Shown piece by piece: positions 47,850 to 59,725 of a stretch of 64,000 bases of DNA. The notes below the pieces were generated by a model. That model was not told where the DNA came from and did no database searches. It saw only the letters and a list, made by a program, of their open reading frames with translations. The number at the start of each line of letters is the position of its first letter. Positions within the stretch are counted from its first letter, which is position 1. A program made the position numbers and the translations under genes. Origin of the DNA: Papaver somniferum (Eukaryota; Streptophyta; Magnoliopsida; Ranunculales; Papaveraceae); assembly GCF_003573695.1 (NCBI RefSeq), contig NC_039362.1, positions 10,856,489 to 10,920,488 of the forward strand. Reading direction: 5' to 3'.

Positions 47850-49707
47850 ATATCCTTGTTTGCATACAAGTATGCAAATGGTTTTAATTGTTAAAGTTTG
47901 GAAACCAGGTTTACATACCAGTTTGCGAACGGTTCTACCTGAGTTAGGTCCGGAACGGCTGTTTGCGTACCCGTTTGCAAACGTCTGGACAAGACCAAGT
48001 ACGGATACTATAGTTTGCGTACCAGTTTGCAAACTTAGTTGGTTAAGTATGATTCTCATACTCATGAACAAATACATTAACAAATTAAGGAATGCAAACG
48101 GTGGCTTAATGTTCATGAATTGATTATGGTATATATAAGTACTTTGTATAATTACGAATCAATCCGATTTTGTTTCAATTGTTTCTTGTATACTTCTATG
48201 AGATATATACAATTGAACAACTTTATGAGTAACACAATTAGATTCATTTGATTATATTTCATGATTGATTGATCATCATATTTGATCTAGACGTGTTAGA
48301 TAAATGTGGTTAGGACAAAAGTGTTCATATGGCTAACTTCGGTTAACCATTGTTGATCTAACTCAATATACACGTTTAGGTACGGTTACCCATATCTAAA
48401 TGAAGGTATATTTCATTTGTATGTAACAAGCTAAGACCATCTAACGGTGGAGAGATATTTCTTTGGTTTTAAGAAAACTTAGCTTGAATCTTAAATCAGG
48501 TTTTCATCTAACGGTGAATATTGAATGTTTTGTTTCTAAGCTAACCTAGCTTTGATTGTAAGCAAACCCTGATTTGAAAGACTATATAAGGGAGAAATCT
48601 AGCAACTGGAAAACCTAATCCCGACACTTTCCTGTGTCCTAGTTGTGACTAGAGTCGATTCTCCTTTAACCTAGGTTTTTCCAAAACCATTATAGGTTAA
48701 AGACTTGAAGACTTCATTTGGGATTCGTGAAGCCAGACCCAACTATTTTCTCTGTAGTTGCATGTTCTAATATTACTTGTTCCATCATATTGAGTACTAT
48801 ATTCTCTAAGATTTGCTCGAGATTTATCATTGATAGGTAAGATATAAAAAGTAATCACAAAGCTCTTCGTCCCATTCTTTGTGATTCCACAATAACTTCT
48901 TCTACAACCATATAGCTAAGTTATTGTGAGGTTATTTATATTTCTAGGCTGTTCTTCGGGAATATAAGACCGGATAATCAATTGCTTCATGTTCACCTTG
49001 ATTTATCAAAAGACGGAAAAAAACTTCATAGGTACTTATGTGGGAGACAGATTTATCTATCAAAATAGACTTATCTTTGGAGACGGATTTGTTTATAAGT
49101 CTTCGACTTTGGGTCGTAGCAACTCTTAGTTTTGGGTGAGATCAGCTAAGGGAATCAAGTGCATAGAGTCCTGCTGGGATTCAGAGACGTAAGGAAGGCG
49201 ATTGTACCTTAATCGGTGTGAGACTTGGTTAGGGATCAACTACATTCCAGTCCGAAGTTAACTTGTAGTAGGCTAGTGTCTGTAGTGGCTTAATACAGTG
49301 TGGTTTTCAAAACTGGACTAGGTCCCGAGGTTTTTCTGCATTTGCGGTTTCCCCGTTAACAAAACTTCTGGTGTCTATGTTATTTCTTTTTCGCAATATA
49401 TTTCCTCGTTATCACAGGTTGTGTGTAGTTCAATTGATTGGTAAATCCGAACTTTTTTGTTGGATATAAATTGATTGACGCTTGGAAATTGGTTTTTGAT
49501 ACCGTCCAAGTTATTCTCATACCAATCAGTTCACAGATTCTATCATGTTGATTTGCTGATTGATTTGAGAAAGAGATATAACTCTTGGATATCTTTCCTT
49601 GATTGAGTCTGACTGTCTAGTTGATTCTCTTAGAATTATATTGGAGTTAGTCCATACGGATTTCCGAACGAAATATTGGGTGTGGTTGTTAGACCCCCGC
49701 TTTTTCA

Positions 49708-50149
49708 TTACTTTTTATCCTTTTGGGTATGAAATAAGGATTTTGCACAATCATGTTTTGCTGGCACCGGGTAAAATGGTCAATAATTTGTATCCCTTTT
49801 CTTATACTTTGATGTAATATGTTTTTTCATCTCTTATTCCTTCTTATGATATATGGCATAGTAGATTAGTATATCCTTCATGAAAATTATCCAACAACTT
49901 TATCATCATAAGAATATCATTATTAATTTTGCAATCTCAAATAATTTGTGCCATCCCTGTCAACTTGTAAAAAGTAAGAGACTTCCTTTCCAGGTATCTC
50001 CTTCTCATGCTTCTTCTCCACTGTCACTAATTCATTATGATGACTGAGGTCCTTCTCCCTTTTCCTCATTAGTAGGACATAGATATACTATGTTTTGTTT
50101 GTTTCTAGCTAGTTTCATTGGGTTTATCCAATGCAACTGAAAATTGAAG
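49708..50149 (+). other. Non-coding stretch before copia pol
   Basis: Probably decayed copia sequence. The translations are copia-like only from about 50150. Confidence 0.35.
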
Positions 50150-51600
50150 CCTTGATGTTTTCAGCATTTCAAAACTGATAATGCTAGTGAATTAGTTAAG
50201 GGACCATTTCAGATTTTTCTAGAATCTTTTGGAATTCAAATAAGAATTTTTGTCCAAAAACACCAGAACAGAGTGGTCTTGCTGAGAAAAAGCATAGACA
50301 CGTTATTGAAGTGAGATTTACTCTTCTTTTTAATGCCTCTTGACCTAAAGAATACATATTTATTTTTTTTATTTTTTTTTTGCAGCTTCCAATCTTATAA
50401 ACAACACACCTACTTTTATTTTATTTTTAATAAATCTCCTTTTGAAATTCTATACAATGAACCTCTATTGAGAGTTTTTGGTTGCATTTGTTATCCTTTT
50501 TTGGGGCACTCATGAACTGATAACTTATCTCCAAAATCCGCAAAATGTGTTTTAGTAGTGGTTATATCTCTTTACTTATTTATAAATTATAAATGTTATA
50601 ATTTTTTTTCTCTGAAAATGAATTTTATTTTGCTTCAAATTTTTCTTCTAATTCTCTTAATGTAAGTGGAATTCCTACAGTATCATATGATCTTATTCTT
50701 TCAGCCATAATTATTACAAGATCTCAAAAAGAAATTTCAAAACCTAGAGATTTTCTTGATCATGTTTGAATCACTCTGTAAAGCATCCTCTTTCAACTAC
50801 TTTTACCTCTTTTGTTATACATACCTATTGAGCCAAAAAGTTCTAAATCTGCAACGCAAGATCCTGAATGACAAGTTTCAATGAGAGATGAAAATGATGC
50901 ATTAGAGATGATGGCACATGGGAATTAATTGATCTTGAACCTCATATGAGTATGTTAGGTTGTAAATGGGTACATAGGGTCAAACTGAATTCATATGAAA
51001 CAGTATATAGATAGAAATAAAGGTTGGTAGCCCAAGGTTTCTATCAACAAGATGGTTTAGATTATGGTGAGACTTTCAGTCCAATTGTGAAATCAACTAC
51101 ATTAACAATGATTTTAATTATAGTTGTTACTAGAGGATGGTAAGGGTCTTATTCAAGGGTTAAGGGACATTTGTTGCCTATTAAGCAATTTGATGCTTCC
51201 AATGCTTTTTTGCATGGAAATTTGACTGAAATGTATATATGAAACAACCACCAGGATGTGTTCGTTCTGAATTATGGATTAAAGCAAGCTCTAAGGGTCT
51301 GTACATGCATGCACCAAATGATGTTCACATGTTATTGCTGAAAAGTATACTTAGATGTTTAAAGGGTAAAATTAGTTATGGTATAACAACGAGAAAGGGA
51401 GATATTAACAATTTGACAACATATACTGATTCTGATTGAGGAAATTGTCCTGAAACAACAAGATCTACTTGTGGTTATGCAATTTTTATTGGTGCTTCTT
51501 TAATTTCTTGGTCAAGCAAAAAGCAGCCAACCGTGTCAAGATCTACAGCTGAAGCAGAATACAAATGTTACTTGTTGCTACTACAAAACTAGAATGACTT
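50150..51600 (+). pseudogene. Degenerate Ty1-copia integrase, reverse transcriptase and RNase H
   Basis: The plus strand shows, in order and across many stops: integrase end FKTDNASELVKG, FGIQIRIFCPKTPEQSGLAEKKHRH and SPFEILYNEPLLRVFGCICYP; reverse transcriptase start GCKWVHRVKLNS, RLVAQGFYQQDGLDYGETFSPIVK, FDASNAFLHGNLTEM; then, after a deletion that removes the YVDD region, RNase [42 protein letters not shown] and STAEAEY. Dead remnant of a separate copia element from the one at 42731-47849. Confidence 0.8.
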
Positions 51601-52060
51601 TCTTCTTTAATATCTGAACTAAGTATTTATTTGGTTCAACTTATTACTTTGTATTGTGACAATCTTATTGCCATTTATTTGTCTGCTAACCCAGTTTCAT
51701 GCTTCAGGTCAAAACATATGAAGATCCATTTATCATGTTGCCAAAGAACTTACCAAAAGTGGATTTCTCAATGTTCAAAATATTGTTTCTGAAAAATTGG
51801 CAGATATTTTTTTCAAAAGGTCTGTGTGCACCTGTTTTTACTTCTCTGCTACTACTATTTCGCCTCCTCCTTGTATGTTGAGCTTTGTCTGTGTTGCAAG
51901 GATTTTCAAACTGTTTAGTGGCTGCCACTATCATTTCGAAGGGGGCTAATAAGTATAATAGTCAATATAGTTTGACTTTATTCATGGAAGTAGAATTGAC
52001 AATATTGTTTTGCTTACTCAGTTTTGTGTATCCGATAATGTTCAACTGTCCGCTTTAAAT
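51601..52060. other. Decayed copia 3' sequence and spacer
   Basis: Weak RNase H tail to about 51900; nothing else recognised. Confidence 0.35.
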
Positions 52061-52072
52061 GTGTCTGAACAC

Positions 52073-52157
52073 ATAGGGTCCAAAAGCATAGCTCAGTGGT
52101 ATCCTATCAACTCCAGTAAGGAAAAAGTCAGGGGTTCAATCCCGTATAAAAAAAAAA
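52073..52157 (+). mobile_element. Retroposed tRNA / minimal SINE with poly-A tail
   Basis: The 85-bp insert contains an A box (TAGCTCAGTGGTA) and a B box (GGGTTCAATCCC) at tRNA spacing and ends in ten As. It is flanked by a perfect 12-bp direct repeat GTGTCTGAACAC at 52061-52072 and 52158-52169. The acceptor arm does not pair properly, so it is not a working tRNA gene. The structure is that of LINE-mobilised retroposition. Confidence 0.75.
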
Positions 52158-52169
52158 GTGTCTGAACAC

Positions 52170-52922
52170 TCCGGTTTTTTCTGTAATACAATTTTCCTTC
52201 TCTCGTTTCATCTACTGGTCTACAAGAATTCGTTCATGAGAACATAACAATTCTTACGGTCTACAAGAATCATTCATGAATTTGATTTCGTGAATCCTTA
52301 TGATCATGAATTTGGATTGAACTCTTTGCCATTTTGCAAAATTTGTACAAACTTTCAATACATTCCACGCCTGCCAACTGATTGGCCCTTCTTTGTTTTA
52401 GCATCAGCTAAACCACAAGCAACCTTCCTCCTACGGCAGATAAAACTGATATTGAAGTGTTTCCATCCTTCCCCCAACGATTTCTCCCGAGTTACGACTA
52501 ACCAGCTGATTGGCATATTCCCAATACCTCTCACGGCTCTCCGATTGTTTCTGTCCGGTGCTTTTAAGCCATCACACTCGTGCTTAAAAATAAAAAGGTC
52601 ACTCAAACTCAAATTCTTGTGCTTGCAGCAGGTGACTTCCTGTTAATTGTATCCTAGATTCCTAGGTAGTATCAATGCTGGACAACAAAAAGACATGGGC
52701 TTCGTAGTTTTCCTTTTAGTTGAATGCGCTGGAACTGGAAGCCTCAAGGGCGTCCAAATAAAAGTTTTGTAAAACCAAACAACAAATCGATGTTTATATA
52801 TAAAAATATGATGATCCTATAACTGGTATTACAACGCTGACTGTCTAAATGGAACTCAGGTTACGCCTACTTGTAATACAAGTGTAAGAAACAAGAGGTT
52901 ATATTAAGAAGTCTACAAAAAA
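52170..52922 (-). other. 3' flank and UTR of RIK
   Basis: No gene seen. The part 52670-52850 is shared with the duplicate at 62720-63000, which supports its being part of the RIK transcription unit. Confidence 0.4.
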
Positions 52923-55900
52923 TCACATAGCCCAGAATGGTTTAGGAGCAGCAGCTGACGTTGACTTAGAACTAATCTTTGAGATTTCTTGTTCACCCCT
53001 ATTATCATCTCTAAGGTCCTCATCCTCGTCATCTTCATCCCCGTATTCCATGAGTTGGGTCAAAGTATCTACAAAGAAAGAAAAAAGAACAGTCAAAAAA
53101 CGGACAACAAATTAGGAAGCAAGACCATACTGTTCTACAAAAAAGCATGTCTGAGACCAACAACAATGCAATCAAATATAAAAGGCATGTACGAGTACAT
53201 GTTTTTAATCAGGCCAATTTTAGACCATAAAAGTAAAATACCAGATCGGGCAATGATAACGTAATCAACTACAGTGCCATCAGATAATGATTATAAAGAT
53301 AGAAGTTCAAGAAATGCAAGTTCCATACCAGGGACAGGTGGACCAGATGTTGGTTTAATCTTTGTTGTGTTTTTATCCCCGGTTGTTTGGGACGGCGGTT
53401 TAGGTACTGCGAACTTCAGCGGTGGAGGTGGGGGCATGGCCATTGAGGAAGAGGGTGGTAGCATCCCATTTGATGATGACTGCACCAACTTCTTTGGAGG
53501 CGGCATATTTGAAACGTTCCTACATGAATCTGATACTGCACCTGGCTCAACAAATTCTGATCCCTGTGGTGAGTTCTGAAAAAATGAAAAATTCAACATC
53601 CAAAACGCTTAGTAATGCCAGGGAATCAATGATATGACACAAAGAGGGAGTAATAATGGGATCTATATAGGCTTATGACAAATATATCAGCAAGCCCCAG
53701 ATTGCTATCCTTGCCATGCACAACTACAGGTCATATTGAGTTCCAAACAAGCCTATAAAATCATAGTTGCAATGGTACGACGGGAAGTGCATAACATGTG
53801 GAAATTTAGTATCCATACTTGCAATGGTACGACGGGAAGTGCATAACATGTGGAAATTGACCATGCTGTAAGTGCAGTGAACAGAAATCTCAAAAGAAAA
53901 TAGGGAGAGGGAAAAAAAGGCTGGTAAAAAAATCCACTCATCAAACACTGTTCTCAAACTGACTCCACAACTAAGGATCCTGTCACACATGAGAACCAAA
54001 GATCCAGTATACAGGCATTGTCTTGGCCTGTCAGTTTCATATTAGGTCAGAAAATACCTGGAATAAATTCAGCAAGTGTTGTTAAATCTTGTATACAAAT
54101 TATAACGAAGTTAAGAGACACATATTACTAATACCGAAGCACAGCCCTAATAATTCACGCTCAATAAAAACCATTGAAGCCAGGGAACACGTAGTTTATT
54201 GAGGTGGATAACGGTCTAGAACTTCATTAAGAATGCTAGGGAATAGCAGACCTAGCTTTAAATTGGGGACTTCACTTGTGGATTTAATCCTTACAAAAAT
54301 GCGACATAGCAGCACAGGGACTTGTATTAACTGAAATGGCTACTTCATTAACCCTCAAAATGTAGCATTTCTATCTATACCCAGGGAAGATCTTTTCTGA
54401 CAGAAAAGCAAATTAAGAATAGTATAAAAGGTCATCTCTCGATCTATTGACTGCTATTCTCAGGGATTAAAATTAGTAACTAAGTATTACCAATATATAC
54501 AATATATTAAGTATAATATTGCTGAAGTCTTCTTATTTATTCAGTTTCTAAACCAAATTGTTCAAGTAAAGTGACACTTTAAGAAAAATAAGAGAGATGC
54601 CAAATAGCTGCAGTAAACAACCACAGCGTAGTAATCTAGAAACTGCATTAAATACCTGGTGGGGTTTTGCAGGGCCCTTGGCAACAACTGGTAGCTCCTG
54701 AAACTTGCGCCTCTGTGCACGTCGTTTTTCTGTGTCACTAACAGGGTTGGAAGATGGCTTTGACAAAGCATTTCCTGCTGATGCTGATGGAGTAGTTACA
54801 TTGGTAACTGGATATGGTGACTGTCGAAGGGCTAAGGCAACTTGTTGTAATGGTGTGGCTTGTGGATATATGCCACCATATCCACTGTAGCTTGTCCCAC
54901 TAGACACTGAAGGCTGAGGATAGGAAGCCATAGTTGTGGATGGTGGCCTATAACCAAATGATCCCACGTTTTGTGAAACACTTCCTTGCGGATGGACACA
55001 AGGCATCCCAGGGAGTGTGGCAGCCGAAACTTGTGGAGCTACTGCTGTAGAATAAACACTTGAGGACATTCTTGCACCAATTACACCACCATTTTCATTT
55101 TGCTCATTCCCAGAGCTTTGAACTCCAGCCAACAACTGTTGAGGTGGTGGAACAGCATTGTAAGCCTTAGATGATGAAACCCTACTAGAAAGAAGGTGAA
55201 AACATCATATGCAAACCCAGATACTATTGGCAAAATAAATCCATAAAACTACAAACTGTCAGTACAGTTTGTTTCATCGGAACTTTAAAGTTCAAAATAT
55301 ACCCTTCTTCCACACTAAACTCTAAGAACTTGTGGTGCACAGATACCACAGGTATGAAAATGGAATAACAGAATTTTGAGAGGTATATGAAGGGATCAAA
55401 TGGAATAACAACAAAAGGGAATGCAATTTTGTAAATTGGTTTGAAGGCATCAACAGCCCAAACTAAAATTGCGAACTTGTTGTGAAGTACAAGCACCTCT
55501 AGTGTACCAGTAATAGATATTCGCCAATGATCAATGATGCACAAATAGCCGAAATTAATGAGTTTAGAGCTAATTACCTAGAGGCACCACACTCGACACT
55601 AATAGTGTCCAAGAGATTTTCAGCCAGGAGCTTTGCATCTTCAAGATTTTTTGGACTAATACTTGACAAATATAAATGCAGTGGTTGTTGTGATTCTGCA
55701 AAGTAGAATAAATTGTAATAAATAAACATATGACACAGCCAACCAAATGTAGCATAAATCAAGAGTCAAGGCTTAGCAACACCACACCAAGAAAAATTAA
55801 TAATATAGAATAAGATAAAATAGAACCTTGACTTTGAGGATTCTCCAGGTTTCCTGAACCACGTCCTCTAAGTAAGACATTTGCTCCTGTTTCATTCATG

Positions 55901-58131
55901 ATGTGATTTATATACTGGTCCTGCATGAACAAATCCCAACCACCAGCAGCACAAAAAAAAAAATTCTCCCAATTGTACGGAGATGTCAGAGAAAGCTTAG
56001 AAACATTAGAATCTCTTATCCACATACCAAAAAAAAAAAAACTCTTAATTCACCAAGTAGGTTAAAACTATAAAGGAGGAGGGCACTGGACAGAGACATC
56101 GAATGATGACGAGAAGATCAACAGGATTACAAAATGACTAGTGAGCAGGCATATCAAAAATTTCATTTATGTCATTTAGTCTGTGTTAAGGAAGTCAAGA
56201 AAATGTGGGCTCCAAAAGGAAAACTCACATTTGGCCCTCGGATACGAGCTGCAATATTTAATGATGGATCAGTATCGAAGCCCAAAAAGACGCATGTTTC
56301 CAGTTGTTGGGTGACCTGTGTCAATATATATCAGCCAACGACTTATTGTATATGCTATACCGTGCAAGAGCTTGCTGAAGCATGTTGTTCTCTATGTAAA
56401 TTACCTGTCCTTCCGAGTTGACAATAGAACGAAATGGAGTAGAAGCTGCAAGAGAACCTACGCGGGGTTTGAGCATTTCTTCAATCATTGACGCTGCACT
56501 ATCAACTGCTACAATCCTTTCTGCTGTCTCTTTTAACTGAAAAGGCACCCCGTTCAACAAAACCGACATCAGCAGTGTCCCAAAGACAATAAGAATTGCA
56601 CAGCGTTCAAGTTACCGTTTCAGGAAGAGTAACTTCCAATAGTGAACATCTTATAAATACATTCAGTAAAAAAATAAGTTGTCCTTACATGGCCCAGCAG
56701 AGATGTGAAGAAAATTCAAAGACAAAAAGGAAAGATACTACACCAGATCTAGAATATCACCTTTCCAATTCAATACAATTATGTGAAACACTAGAGATGA
56801 GAACTTACGTGGGCCCCAGCAGAAATGTGAAGATATAACGGTTTCTCACTGTCATTCAATGCATTCGGAGGACGGTATTTTCCCCTACAATGAAGAGTAA
56901 CACGGATTATAAGGATGAATTATAGACTATTATAAAGCACATAATATTGCATTAGGAATTGTACTAACCTAGTTATGACAACTGCGCCGGTGCATCTCTG
57001 TATCTGCGATGGCAAAAACCATTTCACGTCAAACTACTAATAATTATAAGAAAAATGTACAGAAAGCTCATGAATCGCTCAATATGCAATTGAAATTAAC
57101 AGAATGTACCTCCTCCTGTGTCTGCCGTTTTGTGAGCTTGTAGCGGACCGTAGGTTCAGCATCATTTATGACAATTTCTCGTGCTATCAGCTCATCTTGG
57201 ATTTTGGGCTGAAGCAGCAACACCATATTAAAAACATAACACAAAAATGAATATTAGTAAAAACTAGAAATAAGAGTGATAACACAGAATGTATTAGTTT
57301 AGAATCCAAAAATGTTATTTTAGGTTGTACTAGATTGTAGTTAGTAGAGTGCCTGAGCAAATGAAGGCCTATCTGTCTAGTTAGGGCCTGAGTGTTTTTT
57401 TTTGTCAATCTTCCATTGTGGGTCTCTTTTTGTATTCTTTGGTATCTCTTTTGAGTTAATAAAATTAGCATTGCAAAGCAAAGCAAGAAAAAAAAAAATC
57501 CAAAAAACTCTAATCGGCATTCATGTAACTAGATAAGTATGAGTCCACTAACTAACAAGACAATTATAGGAAAACAACAACCAAGTATATTACAAGAGGT
57601 ATCTCACCAAATTTAATTTTTGTACCACTGAAGCCACACTCTGTTGGATGGGAGCCTGAAAAATATGAGGAACAGCCGAGTACGTCGTAGATACTGGAGT
57701 GACGCCTGGAAGTGTTACTCCAACAATAGTCCCAATGTTGTTCAGTGGTACAGCTAATCCAGCTGATATAAAGGATTCTGCAGGCTGATCCCATTTTCTC
57801 TTCTTTCTGCAACCATAATTAATAAACTAGTCTTTTCAATAACGACTCCAAATAAAAGATTATGCAGAAATCTTGACATCATAATTAGAACACAAAAAAC
57901 TGTTTCCAGCTATTTGAACAATGACTCCAAACAATTTATATATAATAAGCACAATCATAAAACCCTAAGGTCCAAATTATATCACCACAAATCAAGTTGA
58001 AAAAAACCAATCTCTCTCAAAATTAAGAAATTAGAGAGCAATTAGGGTTTAATGAACGAATGAATGTACCTTTGTCTTGTTACTCCTGATGAATTGTTAA
58101 TAGATTCTTCAGAATAAACCTGGTCTGTCAT
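52923..58131 (-). CDS. RIK: RIK, KH-domain RNA-binding protein (RS2-interacting)
   Basis: Twelve exons (minus): 58070-58131, 57608-57806, 57110-57208, 56969-57003, 56809-56884, 56405-56536, 56229-56315, 55827-55920, 55578-55695, 54656-55181, 53329-53575 and 52923-53068. All junctions are GT-AG and in phase, giving 606 residues; the Arabidopsis protein is slightly under 600. The start has a basic RKKRKWDQPAE motif. Residues about 88-200 form the SF1-like KH region (VRYKLTKRQTQEEIQRCTGA, KPLYLHISAGAH). A second such stretch with IMNETGANVLLRGRGSG follows, then a Gln/Ser/Pro-rich region, a proline run (MPPPPPLKF) and an acidic LMEYGDEDDEDED end. RIK binds the AS1/RS2 leaf regulators in recruiting chromatin repression of KNOX genes. 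No defects seen. Confidence 0.93.
53769..53859. repeat. 52-bp tandem duplication in RIK intron 10
   Basis: GCAATGGTACGACGGGAAGT and the following 19 bases occur at 53769 and again at 53821. Confidence 0.85.
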
Positions 58132-58568
58132 GATTTTACTTCAGTAATAATAATATTAAGCTTTGATTTATTGATTGATGGATTGGTTGGGGAAAGAGAA
58201 CTAGGTTTGAAGAAGCGAAGAGGGAATTTTGTTTCGTTTGTGTTAGTTTTATCTTGTACCCACCAAACCATCCTCTCTCCTTTTTCTACTTTTCTTTTCC
58301 TTTTAGATTTCGGATGGGCTTGGGCTCGTCTCACTCTTAAGCAACATGTACTTGGACGGTCCCTGCGTCCAGCCCAATAGATTGGTCACGAGAGTTGTAT
58401 TGTTTTTCACGAGAGCAAATTGTCATTTCTATATAATTCAAAAATGGTAAACTACGTCATTTATACGTGCACTGCAATGTTAATAATCTTTCACTTGTCT
58501 AACAGTTTTTGTTTTCTTAAGAGTGATTTGGATATACAGAAAGAAACCTACGCGAGAGTGCATTAAAA
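58132..58568 (-). promoter_or_regulatory. 5' UTR and promoter region of RIK
   Basis: Sequence upstream of the RIK ATG includes CT-rich runs and no competing gene. No certain TATA box or start site can be named. Confidence 0.4.
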
Positions 58569-58925
58569 TGTAAACAACCACAACATAGTAACCTGGTAAC
58601 TGCATCAAATATCTGGAGGGGTTTTGCAGGGCACTTGTCAACAACTGGTAGCTCCTGAAACCTGCGCCTCTGTGCACGCCGTTTTTCTGTATCAGTAAGA
58701 AGGTTCCAAGATGGCTTTGATAATGCACTTCCTGCTGATGCTGATGGAGTAGTTACACTGGTAACTGTCGAAGGGCTAAGGTGGCTTGTGGATATATACC
58801 ACCATATCCACTGTAGCTTGCCTCACTAGACGGTGAAGGCTGAGAATAGGAAACCGTAGTTGCAGATGGCGGCCTATAAACAAATGCTCCCATGTTTTGC
58901 TCACTCCCAGAGCTTTGAAAACTCC
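58569..58925 (-). pseudogene. Duplicate fragment of RIK exon 10
   Basis: Matches 54611-55122 in the same orientation, including the exon end and some intron 10 text. An internal deletion of about 125 bp joins two GTTTTG-type sites. Frame-breaking changes are present. It lies 440 bp upstream of the intact gene's start. Confidence 0.85.
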
Positions 58926-59387
58926 GTTATATACCATTTTAGGCGGTTATGGAAACTAAGTTATCCAGGCTTGTGCATTCAGTTAGCATCATCACCAAGA
59001 GAATGACGGCCTGTTACATTATATCTTTATGTTCGTTATGTGGTTGCTGTTGTTGGTTTTATAAGATAAGATTGATGCATGGCAAAATGTTTATATCTTT
59101 CTGTTCATTATGTCTTTGCTTTTGGTAGATTAATAAATGGCAAACCTCTAATGTAATGTGGGATACATTGAGAGATGGAGAGAAAAGAAGAAAAAGAACG
59201 ACTTTCGTTACTGAAATGCCTACAAATGAAAGCATGTTCATATTTTGATGTAAGTATACAAGACTGAGCACTTGTGGGCGAAGATAATGCACTGAACCAC
59301 AATACTGCCGGCCAAGACACAAGGAAAACAAAAGCTACAGACCTAGAATGGAACAAACAATTCCTTAAGTTAAACAAAGCAGCAGCA
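58926..59387. other. Spacer, nothing recognised
   Basis: Frames of up to 90 codons on the minus strand have no family resemblance. Confidence 0.35.
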
Positions 59388-59725
59388 TATTAAAGTCTGC
59401 GGGCATCCAATTCAAAACCAATTGGCAATGAGTGGAGAGGCCCTAATAGATTATAAACCGCAGGATCTTAAATAACCAACCATGTGGGACTAATAATCTC
59501 AACACACCCCCTCACGTGTAGCATCGGCGGGTCTTACAAACACGTGGACAATTAAATAGGGTAACGCGGAGTAAAGGTGCTGTCAACTGACAGAAGCTCT
59601 GATACCATATTAAAGTTTGTGGGCATCCAACTCAAAACCAATTGACAATGAGTGGAGAGACCCTAATAGATTATAAACCGCAGAATCTTAAATAACCCAA
59701 CCATGTGGGACTAATAATCTCAACA
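59388..59725 (-). mobile_element. TRIM (miniature LTR retrotransposon)
   Basis: Two similar LTRs of 117 and 118 bp (59388-59504, 59608-59725) enclose only about 103 bp. On the minus strand each LTR starts TGTTGAGATTATTAGTCCCA. Directly after the 5' LTR is TGGTATCAGAGC (59607-59596), the classical initiator-Met tRNA primer site, and CACGTGAGGGGG, a polypurine tract, precedes the 3' LTR. No coding capacity. The LTR ends are degraded (TA in place of CA) and no clear target duplication is seen. Confidence 0.85.

Larger units (their letters stand above)
33555..49707 (+). mobile_element. SIRE-type copia LTR, split into three pieces by two insertions
   Basis: Pieces at 33555-33791, 42673-42730 and 47850-49707 read on from one another. 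The first has 'TGTGTGAGACAG(T/C)CATT' twice. The second has the GTATGCATACCAG...TTCAGGTCCGG block. The third continues with repeated 'GCGTACC(C/A)GTTTGC' units and ends with TTTTTCTGCATTTGCGGTTT and GTTGTTAGACCCCCGC, then TTTTTCA at 49707. The beginning of the LTR is missing against the LINE. No SIRE coding region is recognised, so it may be a truncated solo LTR. Confidence 0.75.

Noticed and set aside
52073..52157. Functional tRNA gene
   Set aside because: The acceptor stem does not pair, there is a poly-A tail and target repeats, so it is a retroposed copy.
52290..52646. 118-codon plus-strand frame downstream of the retroposed tRNA
   Set aside because: No recognisable domain, no splice or promoter context; too weak to call.
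58171..58380. Small plus-strand gene divergent from RIK
   Set aside because: Only 69 codons over the RIK 5' UTR and promoter, without resemblance to any family.
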